Source of the DNA: Gautieria morchelliformis
Lineage: Eukaryota > Basidiomycota > Agaricomycetes > Gomphales > Gomphaceae
Assembly (NCBI GenBank): GCA_015179125.1
Contig: WHVA01000324.1
Coordinates: forward strand, 62,001-126,000
Direction: 5' to 3'
Length of the DNA: 64,000 nt
A model generated the notes under the pieces. The model saw only the letters and a list, made by a program, of their open reading frames with translations, did not search any database and was not told the origin of the DNA. This document shows, in pieces, positions 45,122-56,199 of this stretch (positions within the stretch are counted from its first letter, which is position 1; every line of letters starts with the position of its first letter). Made by a program: the position numbers and the translations under genes.

Positions 45122-46610
45122 ACGTGTCGATCAAATGCGAGCTGCGCCAGCACGCAGAGCTAGGCACATGGGACCTGGTGGAGCCGCAGGACAGCGCGAG
45201 CATCGTGGGGAGTAGACTTGTTTTCCATTACAAGCGGGACGCAAGTGGCCAGGTCGTGGCACACAAGACCAGACTCGTCGCGCAGGGATTCTCCCAAACC
45301 GAAGGGATTGATTACATCGAGACATTCTCCCCCACCGCCAAACTGTCTGCCATCCGCATCATAGCCGCCATAGCAGTCAGGAACGACTGGGAGCTGGAAC
45401 AAACCGACATCAACGGCGCATACCTCAATGCGCCTATCACAGAGATGGTTTACATGTGTCAGCCCAAGGGCTATGAAGTACCTGGAAGAGAGCACTATGT
45501 CTGCTGACTTAACCGCGTGATCTACAGGTTAAAGCAGTCGGGAAGGGAATGGTACGACATGTTATGTGGAATTATGTACAGGTTCAGTTTCACGCAGTGT
45601 GAGGCGGAACACGCTGTGTTCCACAGATACGCCCACTCATCGTAGCCGTTGACGTCGACGACCTCACTATGGCCGGTAACTCGAAGGCCGCAATCTGAAG
45701 ATTCAAGGAGTAGCTGCGCACCGTCCTCAAGATCAAATATATGGGGGATTTACATTGGTTACTAGGGATAGAGGTCAAATGGAACCGTAAGCTACCCACA
45801 CTTTCTCTCTCACAGCGAGCTTACATCGAGAGAATCCTCAAGCGGTTCAGCCTACAGGATGCCAATCCCTTGACCACGCCACTCGATCCCCACCACAAAC
45901 TGTCCTTATCGCAATCCCCGTCCACACCCCGACAACACGACAACATGCACAATGTCCCCTACAGGGAGGCCATCGGCTCCCTGATGTACGTGGCGCTGTG
46001 CACATGCCCAGACATATCGTTCACCATCTCTTTCCTCGCGCAATTCATGCAGAATCCGGGGAGGGCGCATTGGGAAGCGGTAAAAAGAGTCTTTCGTTAC
46101 CTGAAGGGAATGAAGGAAATGTGTCTCATTATTGGAGGGACGGGACGGGGCCTAGAGGCTTTCTCAGATGTGGATTGGGCCTCACAGGAACATAGACATT
46201 CTATTTCAGGATACGTATTCACGATCGACGGAGGAGCGGTCTCCTGGAGCTCAAAGAAGCAGCCCATCGTTGCACTGTCGACGACGGAAGCTGAGTACAT
46301 CGCAGCGACGCTGCAAAGGAGGCTCTTTGGATTCGAACCTTTATCGCAGAAATAGCGCGACCACTCAAAGAACCTGTCACTATTCACCTAGACAATGTTT
46401 CTGCCATCTCCATCACGAAGAACGACGCGTATCATCCCCATACCAAACATATCGACATCTGCTGCCATTTCATACGGGATGCCGTCCGCAGGAGACTCAT
46501 CCAGGTCGACTACATCCCCATGGATGATATGGCGGCGGACATGTTCACTAAACCCCTACCGCGGCACAAGGTACAGCACCTGAACGCGCTAGTAGGGATG
46601 CGTTCTGCTT
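45122..46610 (+). pseudogene. copia reverse transcriptase and RNase H remnant
   Basis: Recognisable blocks are TRLVAQGFSQTEGIDY and TDINGAYLNAPI (45241-45507), then GDLHWLLGIEVKW, PYREAIGSLMYVAL, FSDVDWASQEHRH and ALSTTEAEYIA (45741-46355), then a final RNase H portion in another frame. Belongs to the broken second copia element. Confidence 0.88.
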
Positions 46611-46619
46611 AAGGGGGAG

Positions 46620-46808
46620 TGTTGGGGTTATCGGGGATAAGCTAGAATGCAGGGTCGAGGGGAGGTCGGGCAGGGGGTCGTTCCATTTCAGCAGCCTCGG
46701 GCATATGCCCGAGGCCGTATATAATACAACGTCTTAGTTAGCGGCACCTCAGTGAACTGTCTTGTTCGCTGAGCTTCTAGTATCTAGCTACTGCGCATAA
46801 CCGCTACA
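46620..46808 (+). repeat. 3' LTR of second copia element
   Basis: Starts TGTTGGGGTTATCGGGG right after the purine tract, ends CCGCTACA, 189 bp. Contains GTATATAATAC, a plausible TATA box. No matching 5' LTR is in the window. Confidence 0.8.
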
Positions 46809-46979
46809 AGAAAATGGGAACATGTTCAGGATAAAAGAAGAGCATGCAGGGAAAGCCCACATAGGATATTAAAGAAAAGAAAAGCCTGCACAGGACAGGG
46901 TGTGTCGACAGAACCTTCAGTCGGAGTCGGGGACGCGTCACGTCACGTGAGATCATGTACGTAGTGCCACCCGTGCACT

Positions 46980-49535
46980 ATGACCAACAAAATTTCGGAC
47001 GACCGCACAGCATCGCTATCCCAGTTTCCCATGCCTCTCTCTTCGATGCCTAGAAAAAACGCGAGACAACGAAAGCGTCCGCCCATTAACCTAATCTCCT
47101 CAGCAGAATCGGATGGTCCAGTCTTTCCTTCCATCCATGTGACTCTTCCGCCTAAGAAGACCGACCGCGAATCCAAGTCCATTCCCCAACACGTGGCCCA
47201 TCACGACTCAGAACACCCTCCCTCTTTATCTAGCTTGTCAAGCATTTCAACTGATGAGAATCTTTCGCCAAAGAAGAGCGACCGCGAATCCAAGTCCATT
47301 CCTCAACATGTGGCGCGTGACGACTCGGAACACCCTCCCTCTTTATCTAGCTTGTCTAGCATCTCCACTGATGAGGATGAACCCGACCTCGAGCTCGACT
47401 TGAGCACATTTGGCAAGGCTCGCACTGCGAAGTGTGTTCTGTCTCCCACACATTAAGCACAGATCTCATCCACATCCTAGACTCCCAGATCCGTCAACAC
47501 ATTCTGTGGCACCACTCGGGGTAGGGCCGAGACGGTCTGCGCGGCATGCGGATCTTCCAGCACCCGACTACGCGAGAAAACTGGAGCTGTTCCGTGCCTA
47601 TAGCCCCCCCTCTGGAAAGGCTAAATACGATGTTGATGCGAAGGGCAAAGGCAAAGCGATGGTGCCCGATGCTTGCCCACTTGACATGCTACTCAAGGAC
47701 CACGATCGTGAGGGTGCACGCAAGGCCCGTGTTGAGACAAAGCGGAAGCGTGCCCATTCAGACGCTTCTGCCTCTGATCCTGCGTTATCCATGGGCTCCA
47801 ATATTTTTGAAACGCCTAAGCGCGTTCATCCTCACGCACAGACAGACAGTCCCTTTAGTGATATGTGGTCCCCCCACCATGGCCCTGCTCTTTTGAAGGG
47901 AGCCGCCGCTCGCGAAGAATGGCTGGGTAAGAAGGGGGCCAAAGCGGTAGGAAAGATTCTGAACAGCGATCACAAAAAGAAGAGCAACACAGAGGAGAAA
48001 CAAAGTGATGTTTTGTTCTGGAGTAAAGACATCAAGGTAACCACCTTCCTCATGAGTTCTCGCTCTAGCGTTAAAACGTTCTATTAGCAGGGTGATAATG
48101 ACATTGTTCCCGACTTGGTGGCGCCAAACTCCTGCCACCCTCTTTTGACTGCCTTGAACGATGCGATGAACCGCAAGGGTATGGGACACATTTTGTTTGA
48201 TATTTCAATTGTTCAAGGTTGCTATGTCAGAGTATGAGGTTGCCTCCCATCTGCTGGATTCTGGCGCTCTTGCGTCTGCCCCAATTTCAGCTCCACTTTT
48301 GGACTGGCTCTTTGCCGCAGGTACGCCCTCTATGTTATTGCCTTTCCGTTGCTTACTTTGCGAACGCAGCCATGTCCACGGCATGTTGAGATCTCTCGCT
48401 GTCAGCTTATCGATCTTTGTTGCTGTTGCATCGCGAGGTTTGCTCCACGGCAGCATTGGCCCGTCCATACCTTAGCCCCACGCGCCTCCTCACACCACTC
48501 ATCAAACTCCGCGTGAATACGCAAGTCGCTGCAGCGTTTGGAGCTGAGGCGGACGCCATGGTGTCTCCCACGGGTACGAGTCCGGAACTGAAAGCGGAGA
48601 TGTTGTGCCGTTACTTTTCCATGCTTGAGGTGCTCGGTCGGTCTGTAATGCGTTTGTTCCACTCTGCCTCGGTTTACAGCTAACACTTTGTTTGAATTAG
48701 CTCTCAAAGAATAGACCCCACGGCAACACCTTCTATTGTCTCTATTCTTCTTCTCCTCTCCCTAGACCCGTCCGCGGTCCCCGAACTCCAGCAAGACGCT
48801 GTCTCCGCAATCGAAGCCGTTCTCGCAAGCCCAACCGTGACCCGTACCGTCGAGCTCGACACCTGCAAATTCGTCTTGCATGTCACCAAATAAATGGCAT
48901 TCACGCCTGATCTCCAGCTACGCCTTCTTGCGCTCCTGCCTGGGTGTAGGGCTAATTCAGGGCGTGTACGGCGCTGGATCGCATGGGCGATGCTCGGAGG
49001 TGACCTGCACACCTTCCACGCCTGTTCAGATGTCCCGCCTATCCAATTGATGCTCGATATATTTTCCAAGACAGTTCCTGGCGTCGTGAAACTCGGAGTG
49101 ACGCCCGACACAGACTACCAACAGCTCGGCGCCCTCGTCAACATACTCTCGGTGGCCATGACGGACGTCGATGCGTACGTACGCCATGCCAACGGCAACG
49201 GCAGTGTCTTGACTAGAAATGTGTATGAAGCACTCGAGCAGATGAACGGGAAGATTGGTATGTACTTAATGCTAATACACTTTTATGTTAGTTCAACACT
49301 AAACCCTTAATCCTCCGAGTCATTAGTGGATGATCGGGCGGCGCACATGGATCGCACCAAAACGAAGGAGGCCATCAACAGGCTGCACAAGCGGCTTATA
49401 TACCAGCGCCATGCGGTGATGGAGACGTTGCGTACGAAGACAGGGAAAATGGATCAGTTCCTCGTTGCTAAGCCCAAGTCTGCAGCGTCACGGACCAAAG
49501 TCCAAGGCGGAATAGAGCCTACCAAGGGCGAATGA
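46980..49535 (+). pseudogene. CANIN-like (SMC5/6-associated) nuclear protein gene with in-frame stops
   Basis: The N-terminal part is basic and disordered (MPRKNARQRKRPPINLIS). Introns with GT-AG ends include 47432-47480, 48037-48087, about 48179-48217, 48321-48369, about 48630-48700 and about 49258-49327, and the exons stay in register. The helical C-terminal half reads APLLDWLFAA, LRVNTQVAAAFGAEADA and RRWIAWAMLGGD, and ends EQMNGKIV, DDRAAHMDRTKTKEAINRLH and YQRHAV. This resembles fungal proteins with the CANIN domain (coiled-coil SMC6 and NSE5 interacting), which act in DNA repair; the assignment is from memory of the family pattern. In-frame stops at 48387-48389 (TGA) and 48891-48893 (TAA) suggest a pseudogene unless splicing avoids them. 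Confidence 0.6.
47149..47382 (+). repeat. 117-bp coding tandem duplication
   Basis: Two head-to-tail units of 39 codons share PKKxDRESKSIPQHVA and DSEHPPSLSSLSSISTDE with few differences. The duplication is in frame and lies in the disordered N-terminal part of the CANIN-like gene. Confidence 0.93.
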
Positions 49536-50034
49536 AGGAGGTCCGCCTGATATTTTGCTAGCACCAGGATGTACTATGTCTACAATACTACTGTACTGTA
49601 CTGTAATGGGACCGACGTATTTGTTTTCGATTCTCACGCTCTTGTCGTTGTACGCGATGGCTCGACCTGCGTACGTGCCACTAGTGACTGACAGCGTCAT
49701 GAGCATGGAGTACGTAAGTGTCTTTATTTTTGTTTAGCTGATTGTCATACTATTATATCCATGTATATACTCAAGTCTACCACAAAGGCTCTACTTGTAT
49801 TAGTTGACTGTCCTACAGTAACCATGTCACATTGCATGCCATGTACTTACATGGTTTCTCCATTCTATTGATTTGATCGGCCAGTGCACTGCTTCCGGTA
49901 CATTATTCAATCGCATGCTTAGCAGGTACATGAAATATTGACTGGGTATCAGAGGTATGGAATTCAATTAGCACAGCAAATGTCAGAAGAATATACATCT
50001 ATAGTACACACTAAACGATCAGTACTGTACTCTT
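49536..50034. other. intergenic region, no gene seen
   Basis: AT-rich sequence between the convergent CANIN-like and receptor genes. It presumably holds both 3' ends. No repeats or RNA genes were recognised. Confidence 0.5.
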
Positions 50035-50036
50035 TT

Positions 50037-51655
50037 ATCTCCCTGAGGACTTATACTTATCCCCGCCTCGGTCAATGAACAGTACACTCTCCTCCCCACC
50101 CGACTGAAAACTTTTCGGAGCGTGACTACCGTAGAGGATCACAGGGGTATTGGCAGTGAGGGGGGACGCAAGTTGAGAACCGGGGGATTTAATAGACTCC
50201 CCGTCGTTTGACGTCGAATTATCATGCATGGTGACTTGTTGGGTGGTGATACGGATCCCTGAGGCGGGGGCATTATTTCCTTGTAATGAAGTTCTTCCGT
50301 GTAGTGAGGACTAATATTGTATTTGATACGCCTTAAGCGTCAAGGCTGACTCTCGAATACGAGCACGAAATAATGAGGATACTTACCGCTACTTCCAAAA
50401 CATATACCAGCGAAGACCAAGAGACCGAAAGGTGGCTCCCAGCCAGCCAACACACCCATTCGGCATACCGAAACGGGTATCACCACCACAGCGTATACTA
50501 TTCCACGACCATGCATGAGAAACAGGGCATACAATGATTATATTACTCACACACAGGATACCACATGATCCGGCGGGCAACTCGTTTCAACTGCATATTT
50601 GTTGCAGGTACTAAGGAACTCTCGTATACTATGGACTCCCTGATACTGCCAAGGTAGGTCGATGCTGGACGACTCTCACCCGTGACCAAGTTGGCACAAT
50701 GAAGTCTTCCCGTCTCGCGAGGCTTTTCATATGCAGAACGTTGCCTTGTGGGCGAAGAAACTTGTGATGCAGACAAATAAAGGGGAGGCGGACGACGGAA
50801 ATGAAATCGGACTTTTCCAGTATCATCATAAGTGATGAAACCAGAGAAGCGTAGTGAAATGAGTGCTGATCGCAGAATGAATGGTCGTATGTGCGTGACG
50901 AGCAGTGCAAGAGCGGCGTACTGTAAATGATGAACGATGAACCGAGAGCTGCGAATACCCAGCCCTATGAAACAGTCAGTACAACAAATCAGGGTATATA
51001 CAGCAGATATCAGAACAGTAGCAAAATACTGACGTAAAGAAATATCAGCCGTTCTGCGCTGTATCCTGTCCCAATCCAGCACCATGCACCGCTGAGCCCG
51101 TAAAACGACCCGCGGGCGGGTGTCTGGATTACTGTCGGTCCAAGGATGGGAGCAACTATCAGCATAGACCACCCGGCAACAAGAACACCCAGCATACTCC
51201 AGCGGTGTGGCTGTTTGATTAGGAAAAGAAGCCTAAGGTAGGCACGTGTCAGAGACGGCGTAAGAAAACTTGCTCATGAAGCGAGCTAAGATGACACGGG
51301 ATAACGCAGCATGCCTGGTTGACGGGCAAAGAGATCATACCAACCAAAACGTGTGAAACGCAACTGCGGTGGACCAAATGGCTGCTCCTAGGTCACCGAT
51401 TTGTGACACCACTCCCTGTATCATACATATTATCCCGTCGTCCATCATACCTTTTGCTGCCCAGTGAAAATTGAGCGCAAACGCCACCCCTTGACGAACC
51501 AAATGAGGCGAGACTACCAATCTTATGGTGGGGCGTACCTTGCAAAAATCACTTACGACTAAAGATATCAAATACCAACCCAGGGACGATAATGTAAATG
51601 TACGAAGGCCACGGGAGAAAGGTTTAGATTTGTCGCCCGCGGAATACGCGTTCCA
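50037..51655 (-). CDS. fungal seven-transmembrane (GPCR-like) receptor, helices 2-7
   Basis: Exons read on the minus strand: 51655-51539 (LRTFTLSSLGWYLISLVVSD, helix 2), from about 51489 (GIICMIQGVVSQIGDLGAAI and STAVAFHTFWL, helix 3), about 51210-51033 (GVLVAGWSMLIVAPILG and FYGLSGAWCWI, helix 4 and the extracellular loop), about 50955 on (GWVFAALGSSFIIYST, helix 5), then VARRIMWYP, and 50525-50384 (VVVIPVSVCRMGVLAGW and GLLVFAGICFG, helices 6-7). FYGxSGxWCWI and RxxxWYP are typical of the fungal cAMP-receptor-like family. A Ser-rich tail follows to 50037, but a TAA near 50275 interrupts one reading of the last exon, so the C-terminus is uncertain. Helix 1 is not on this strand. Confidence 0.72.
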
Positions 51656-51666
51656 CTACAGGAACG

Positions 51667-51891
51667 ATGGCAGGCTTTTCCAAGCGTAAGCCACAGAGTC
51701 GGCCTCGGGGTAAGACAAGTCTCTTTACCAAGTCCAATCGAAGTCATGCTCACGTTGACCCTACGCAGCTCATTGCTTCAGCCGGCCTTGTCTCGGCCCT
51801 GTCAACGTTCGCTTTTCTGTCCTACATTGGCGTCAGTCGGTTGCTGTCTTTGCATCGTAGGCTGGCTAATCAGCTCCATTGGCATGCGTAG
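51667..51891 (+). other. helix-1-like membrane segment on the opposite strand
   Basis: An ATG-started frame encodes a basic N-terminus (MAGFSKRKPQSRPRGK) and a strongly hydrophobic stretch, LIASAGLVSALSTFAFLSYI, resembling helix 1 of the neighbouring receptor. A GTCAGT donor follows the hydrophobic stretch. It starts 11 bp from the receptor's first visible exon but runs the other way. It may be a separate small gene, or an inverted first exon. Confidence 0.35.
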
Positions 51892-52406
51892 ACATCGTCT
51901 GGCAGGTGGATTGGAACCGACTGTTCAAGCTTCAAAGTGGAGAGACAAGAGACATGACACCCACGACCACGAAGTGTGAGCGCTGAGGATCGGCGCTGAG
52001 ACGGTGCTACTAGTATACCGGGGGCGTGTCCTCATTGACACCGCCACGAAATTTGACGATCCATATGGCAGTAAGTTCGGCTCCCAGGGACCTCGAGCAC
52101 CAGTGCGGGGTAGGCGGTAAACGCCATTTTCCCCATGTGTCAACAGTTGACTGAAACCATCATCGCGCAACCTTTTCGTGTGCGCACTCCGTGGAGGAGT
52201 GTGGAGACGTTTCTGTTCTACATTGTTCTCGCCATCTTCCATCCTTTTTTATTTTGAGTTTTAATTCTTGTTCCTCTCCACGCACAAGCTGATCCTTCTA
52301 CGACAGGTACCACTCAGGTTTGTTCCTCCTGAATTTATTTATTTATTTTTTGTCCATCACACGACTGTTCCCGCCGATCCGGGTCCCAGAAATGCTTGTT
52401 TCTTAT

Positions 52407-52641
52407 ATCACCGAGCTTGAGTAGCCGATATATATATATATATATATACTGAGCGCTCGGCACCCTACTTCCACACGCCGATCAGGGCAGGTATTGATGA
52501 GTGTGGCGTGATCGTGATCGCATGGCGTAATTGCGTGCGGGTGGCCTGATCGTGATCGCATGGCGCGTGCCTGATCGGGGTCGAGATGCGAAACGTCATC
52601 GTGGCTCCCGTGCGTAACTGGCGATTCTCAATGGCCGTCTA
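52407..52641 (+). repeat. dispersed repeat R1, copy A (unoccupied)
   Basis: Contains CACCGAGCTTGAGTAG, a TATA run, TGAGCGCTCGGCACCCTAC, then GATCGTGATCG-type repeats and GGCGATTCTCAATGGCCGT. It matches 61297-61558 in the same order and orientation with indels in the GATCGTGATCG part. The TA at 52640-52641 corresponds to the pogo target in copy B. Confidence 0.93.
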
Positions 52642-55104
52642 TTGCTAGAGCCTTTCTATCGACCCTAGAGTATATCTGTCCTGAGACTCTCCGTCCCCCT
52701 TCGACCGTTGTTCCCTCTTCCCACTTTCCGGCCCCTGGTAGTGTGCGTGTGCGTGCCTGAGCTGGTACCGTCTGCCTCTTGGCACTGCACCTTTCCTGTT
52801 GTTCCCTCGTTCTCGTTCATTTCCTGTCTCTCTCCATGCCGCTTGCCGTTCTGCCTCCCGTTACATCACGCAACTCCTCTCAATATACACACTGCTCTCG
52901 CCTTCACCCACTCCTCCACCACACGACATCATCACATCTACCTGTCGAACGCAAGAGCAAGTGCGCAATCTACACCATGTGTCGGGCGTGTCGTTGTATG
53001 TCTTGGGTCCCGCGTTCCTTCAGGCCGGGCATCCTCCCTTCCCATATTCGCGTCCCAAAGCCATCTCGTGTTCTGTATAAGCGCTCACCCACACTCTCCA
53101 ACCATCGCGTCCCATCCTGGTATCCAGCTCGACGGCATCTACGGCTGCTTCACGTCCACCTGTAATTTGTCAGCATGAAGGTCTATGACCTTGGAGTTGA
53201 GACCTGATGGGGGTTAAATGGTGCCGATGGGTGTTGCGGGAGCTAGAGGATGTGTTGCGGGCGACGGTGAGAGAATGAAACGACACGGTGAGAGGACAAC
53301 ACGAGCCAATGAGGAGTGGGACGACTCGTATGGACGAGCACCCACGCTCGCACCCGCGTGGACTCTGAGACAAGGGAGAATGACGGGGTTGGACGATGAG
53401 ATGAGAGAACGACAGGATGATAATAAGAGGGAAGGATGAGATGGAAGGATGAGAGAATGGATGGCACATGTACGCTTCAGTGTGTCAAGGACTCGATGAG
53501 TCAATCCTGAGTCAATTCAGCCTACCCCACCCGGTGTGAGTCTGAGGTATGCGGCCGTGGCGTGGTTAGTGTTGAGAGTAAACAGCTTGCGTTTGACATA
53601 GGCTTGGAGGGAGGCCTTCGGTGAGGTCAAGTGTTCCACCCTCCCGCATATTCCACGGTCCGTTCTGGTCAACGTAAGCCAAGCATTGACCGAAGGAACG
53701 ATGGGGAAAACCAGAAAATGCCTCGACGCCTACCTCCAAGACAGAATCATTCTTGAAGGCCGGAGAATGCGATCTACCGTGGAGTTACCGAAGCCAACCG
53801 ACCAGCCCGCTCTCCGCGGGCTGGTCTCGTCGCTCCCGACCCCGCCAACACGTTCCCGCAGGCCCCGCCTCTTCTACCCCGCCTCATTCCGTTCTCTCTC
53901 ACGCGTTGAGCCCATGCTTCCGCCGCCGACGCCCAAGCCCCTACCGCCCCTCCCATATTCCCCGTTCCCGCCCTGAGCAGATTGCCTTATCAACCTCCGC
54001 ACCTTCTCGCCCGCTGTCCCCACACCCGAACCTGCATACCCATCCGGCTCTCCGCTTCGATACCCCCGCCCAACAGGGTAGCTCGCACTCCGGGTCCTCT
54101 CCGCCCGAGCGAGGCTATCGGTGGTGTCATTTAATCCTAGAGCCGTGGCGGTAAATTGTTGTTAACCGTCGATACACAAGATTCGTGAGACGAGGTCAGA
54201 CGGCGGCACGTGCTCCTCTTTCGGGGGTATAAAGGCGCTCCGCGGAATCAGCGCCAGAAGAAAAAAAAAAAAAACTGCCGCAGCGCTGCTGCTTCTACAA
54301 AACGACACCGAACACACTTTTTAAAGCCCCGTCCTCATCTCCCCTTGTCCCACCGTTCCATCATCACCTCACCTCCTGGGTCCGCCTCCTTCACTTCGGC
54401 CCGGGCATCCCCACAACAGCCAGGAGTCCCAGCCTAAAACGGCCCCGCTGCATGCCAGTGCTACCGACTCCATGTACCAACTGCGCGCCTGGAGGCGGGT
54501 GCGGGGGAGGAGGGAGTGATGATGCCCGCACCGGGTCTGGCATCGGCACGCCCGCCGTGTGGGACAATGGCGATTCGGGTGAGGATGGGTTGGGGCCGGA
54601 GCGAGATAGTACGGCTTCGTTCTTTGTCGTGCGTGTCGTTTCATTGTGGTCGCTGTTTGTTGCTTGGAGATGCTTGCATACCATTCAGGTCAGATGTGCT
54701 TCTTGAAAGGCCGTTGTGTACGTGGCCTACTCCGAGTCTGCGCTCTTTCTTTCTGTCGTCACCTTAACCATGTGCGACATGTGCCAACACACCTTTGCCA
54801 TTCCATTGCGACCGTTCTTCCGGCCCTCTACCTCCTCCGCCTGCGCCCCCGCACCCTGTCCGTCTACGTGCACTGCCGCGTAGCGTGCTGTGTGTAGTGG
54901 ATGGGCGTGGGCAACGTTGTGTCAATGAAGGGGACGGATACGCTATGAGGAGGCAGACTCATACCCCGTTGTCCTGGCCCTTGTTCTGTCTGCTCTGCGT
55001 ATCCGAGGTTCTGCCGCGTCCCCGGGTGACGACGGTTTCTCCCACGTGACCCATCCGGCGCTTGAGAGATGAATTGGCCGCACGGCGCCACGTGTGTACC
55101 GTTG

Positions 55105-55310
55105 CTTCGCTGCGGGTTCCTGACTTCGGGTTCCTGGCTACTTCACTTCTTGTGCTTCTTCCTCCTGATCTTGCCAACTTGCTGCTGTCCCTGTCGTGCT
55201 TCTGTTGCCAATCGAAGTTTGGCGCTAGAGGCTTCCATTGATTGCCTTTTCTCGTGTTTCCGTCGTTCCGTGCGCCGGTTATACTCGGTCCCCACTTGCT
55301 GTACGGCACA
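55105..55310 (+). repeat. dispersed repeat R2, copy A
   Basis: Shares GGGTTCCTGGCTACTTCACTT, TTGCCAATCGAAGTTTGGCGC and CCGGTTATA words in order with 60960-61160. Moderately diverged. Confidence 0.85.
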
Positions 55311-56199
55311 ACCTCCTTCGCGCGACACCGTCTTCGAGCAGGCCAAAGCGCGCCCCCAGGAACCATCGCCCACGCTGGCAAACCCCACGCCCACGACGCC
55401 ACATGAGGGTCACCCTCATGACGCTCGCAAACGCGCTGTACACGCACGCGTGCGTCCCCCCGCGCCTGCGCTTCCCCGTGTGCGTGATGGCGGCGCGTGT
55501 AGGATGGGCGAAGGCGAGCACGTGATTGAACTTGTGCGGAACAAGCTGCGCATGGCCGCGGTTCTCGTCCGTGGTGCATAGTCTGAGCACATGGAGCACG
55601 AGCGGGGGCGCACGGTTGGTGCACAGATGTTCCCCTTCGCCTAGACTCTTTTCAGCATTCAGAACATACTTACACTTGGTCTTCCAATTACAACGGCGGT
55701 AGCGATTATTTATAGATACTACACTACAGCCTGTGCTGAGACACTCACCCTTCGTTTCTTCTCGCATCATCTCCTCGTCGCTTCCTTCGCGTTCGCTTCT
55801 CCTTGCCCATTTATTTCTTCCAGGTACAGTCCCTCAGTAAGCGCTGTGTTGGCGGGCATGTGGGTAAGATAGAGTGTAAAGACACAGAAAACGAAGCCTG
55901 TCTTGTGCTTGAGCAGTTTCATAGTGAACCCAAAGTACTAAATTGCAATCTCACCTGAGTCCCACTTCCGAATCACGATCAGTATGCGACTGATAGCTGA
56001 AGACCGGTCGGCTGCCATGCAAACATGCCAACCTGGCCTCGGCAGCAGGACCGGTTGCCTTATTGGGCAGTTAAGCGTACACAGGGGACCCACCTATTGT
56101 CTGTGAGCAAGGTGGACACCACAGTTGAGGCGGCTGCAGCCCCACTCCCACCCCTCCATCCACATGGTCCTCATAAGCATTATCCTCTATCTGAGCTGC

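Larger units (their letters stand above)
41391..46808 (+). mobile_element. second Ty1/copia element, 5' truncated and broken
   Basis: Integrase (41391-42323) and, after an inserted LTR-bounded element (42518-45121), reverse transcriptase and RNase H (45122-46610). It ends with purine tract AAGGGGGAG and a 189-bp 3' LTR (46620-46808). The Gag side is missing where it meets the Plavaka segment. It is broken in about three to five places and is clearly older than the copia element at 13988-19233, from which it differs. Confidence 0.9.

Noticed and set aside
53170-53504. Overlapping minus-strand frames rich in Ser, Leu and Pro
   Set aside because: They come from pyrimidine-rich imperfect repeats and show no domain.
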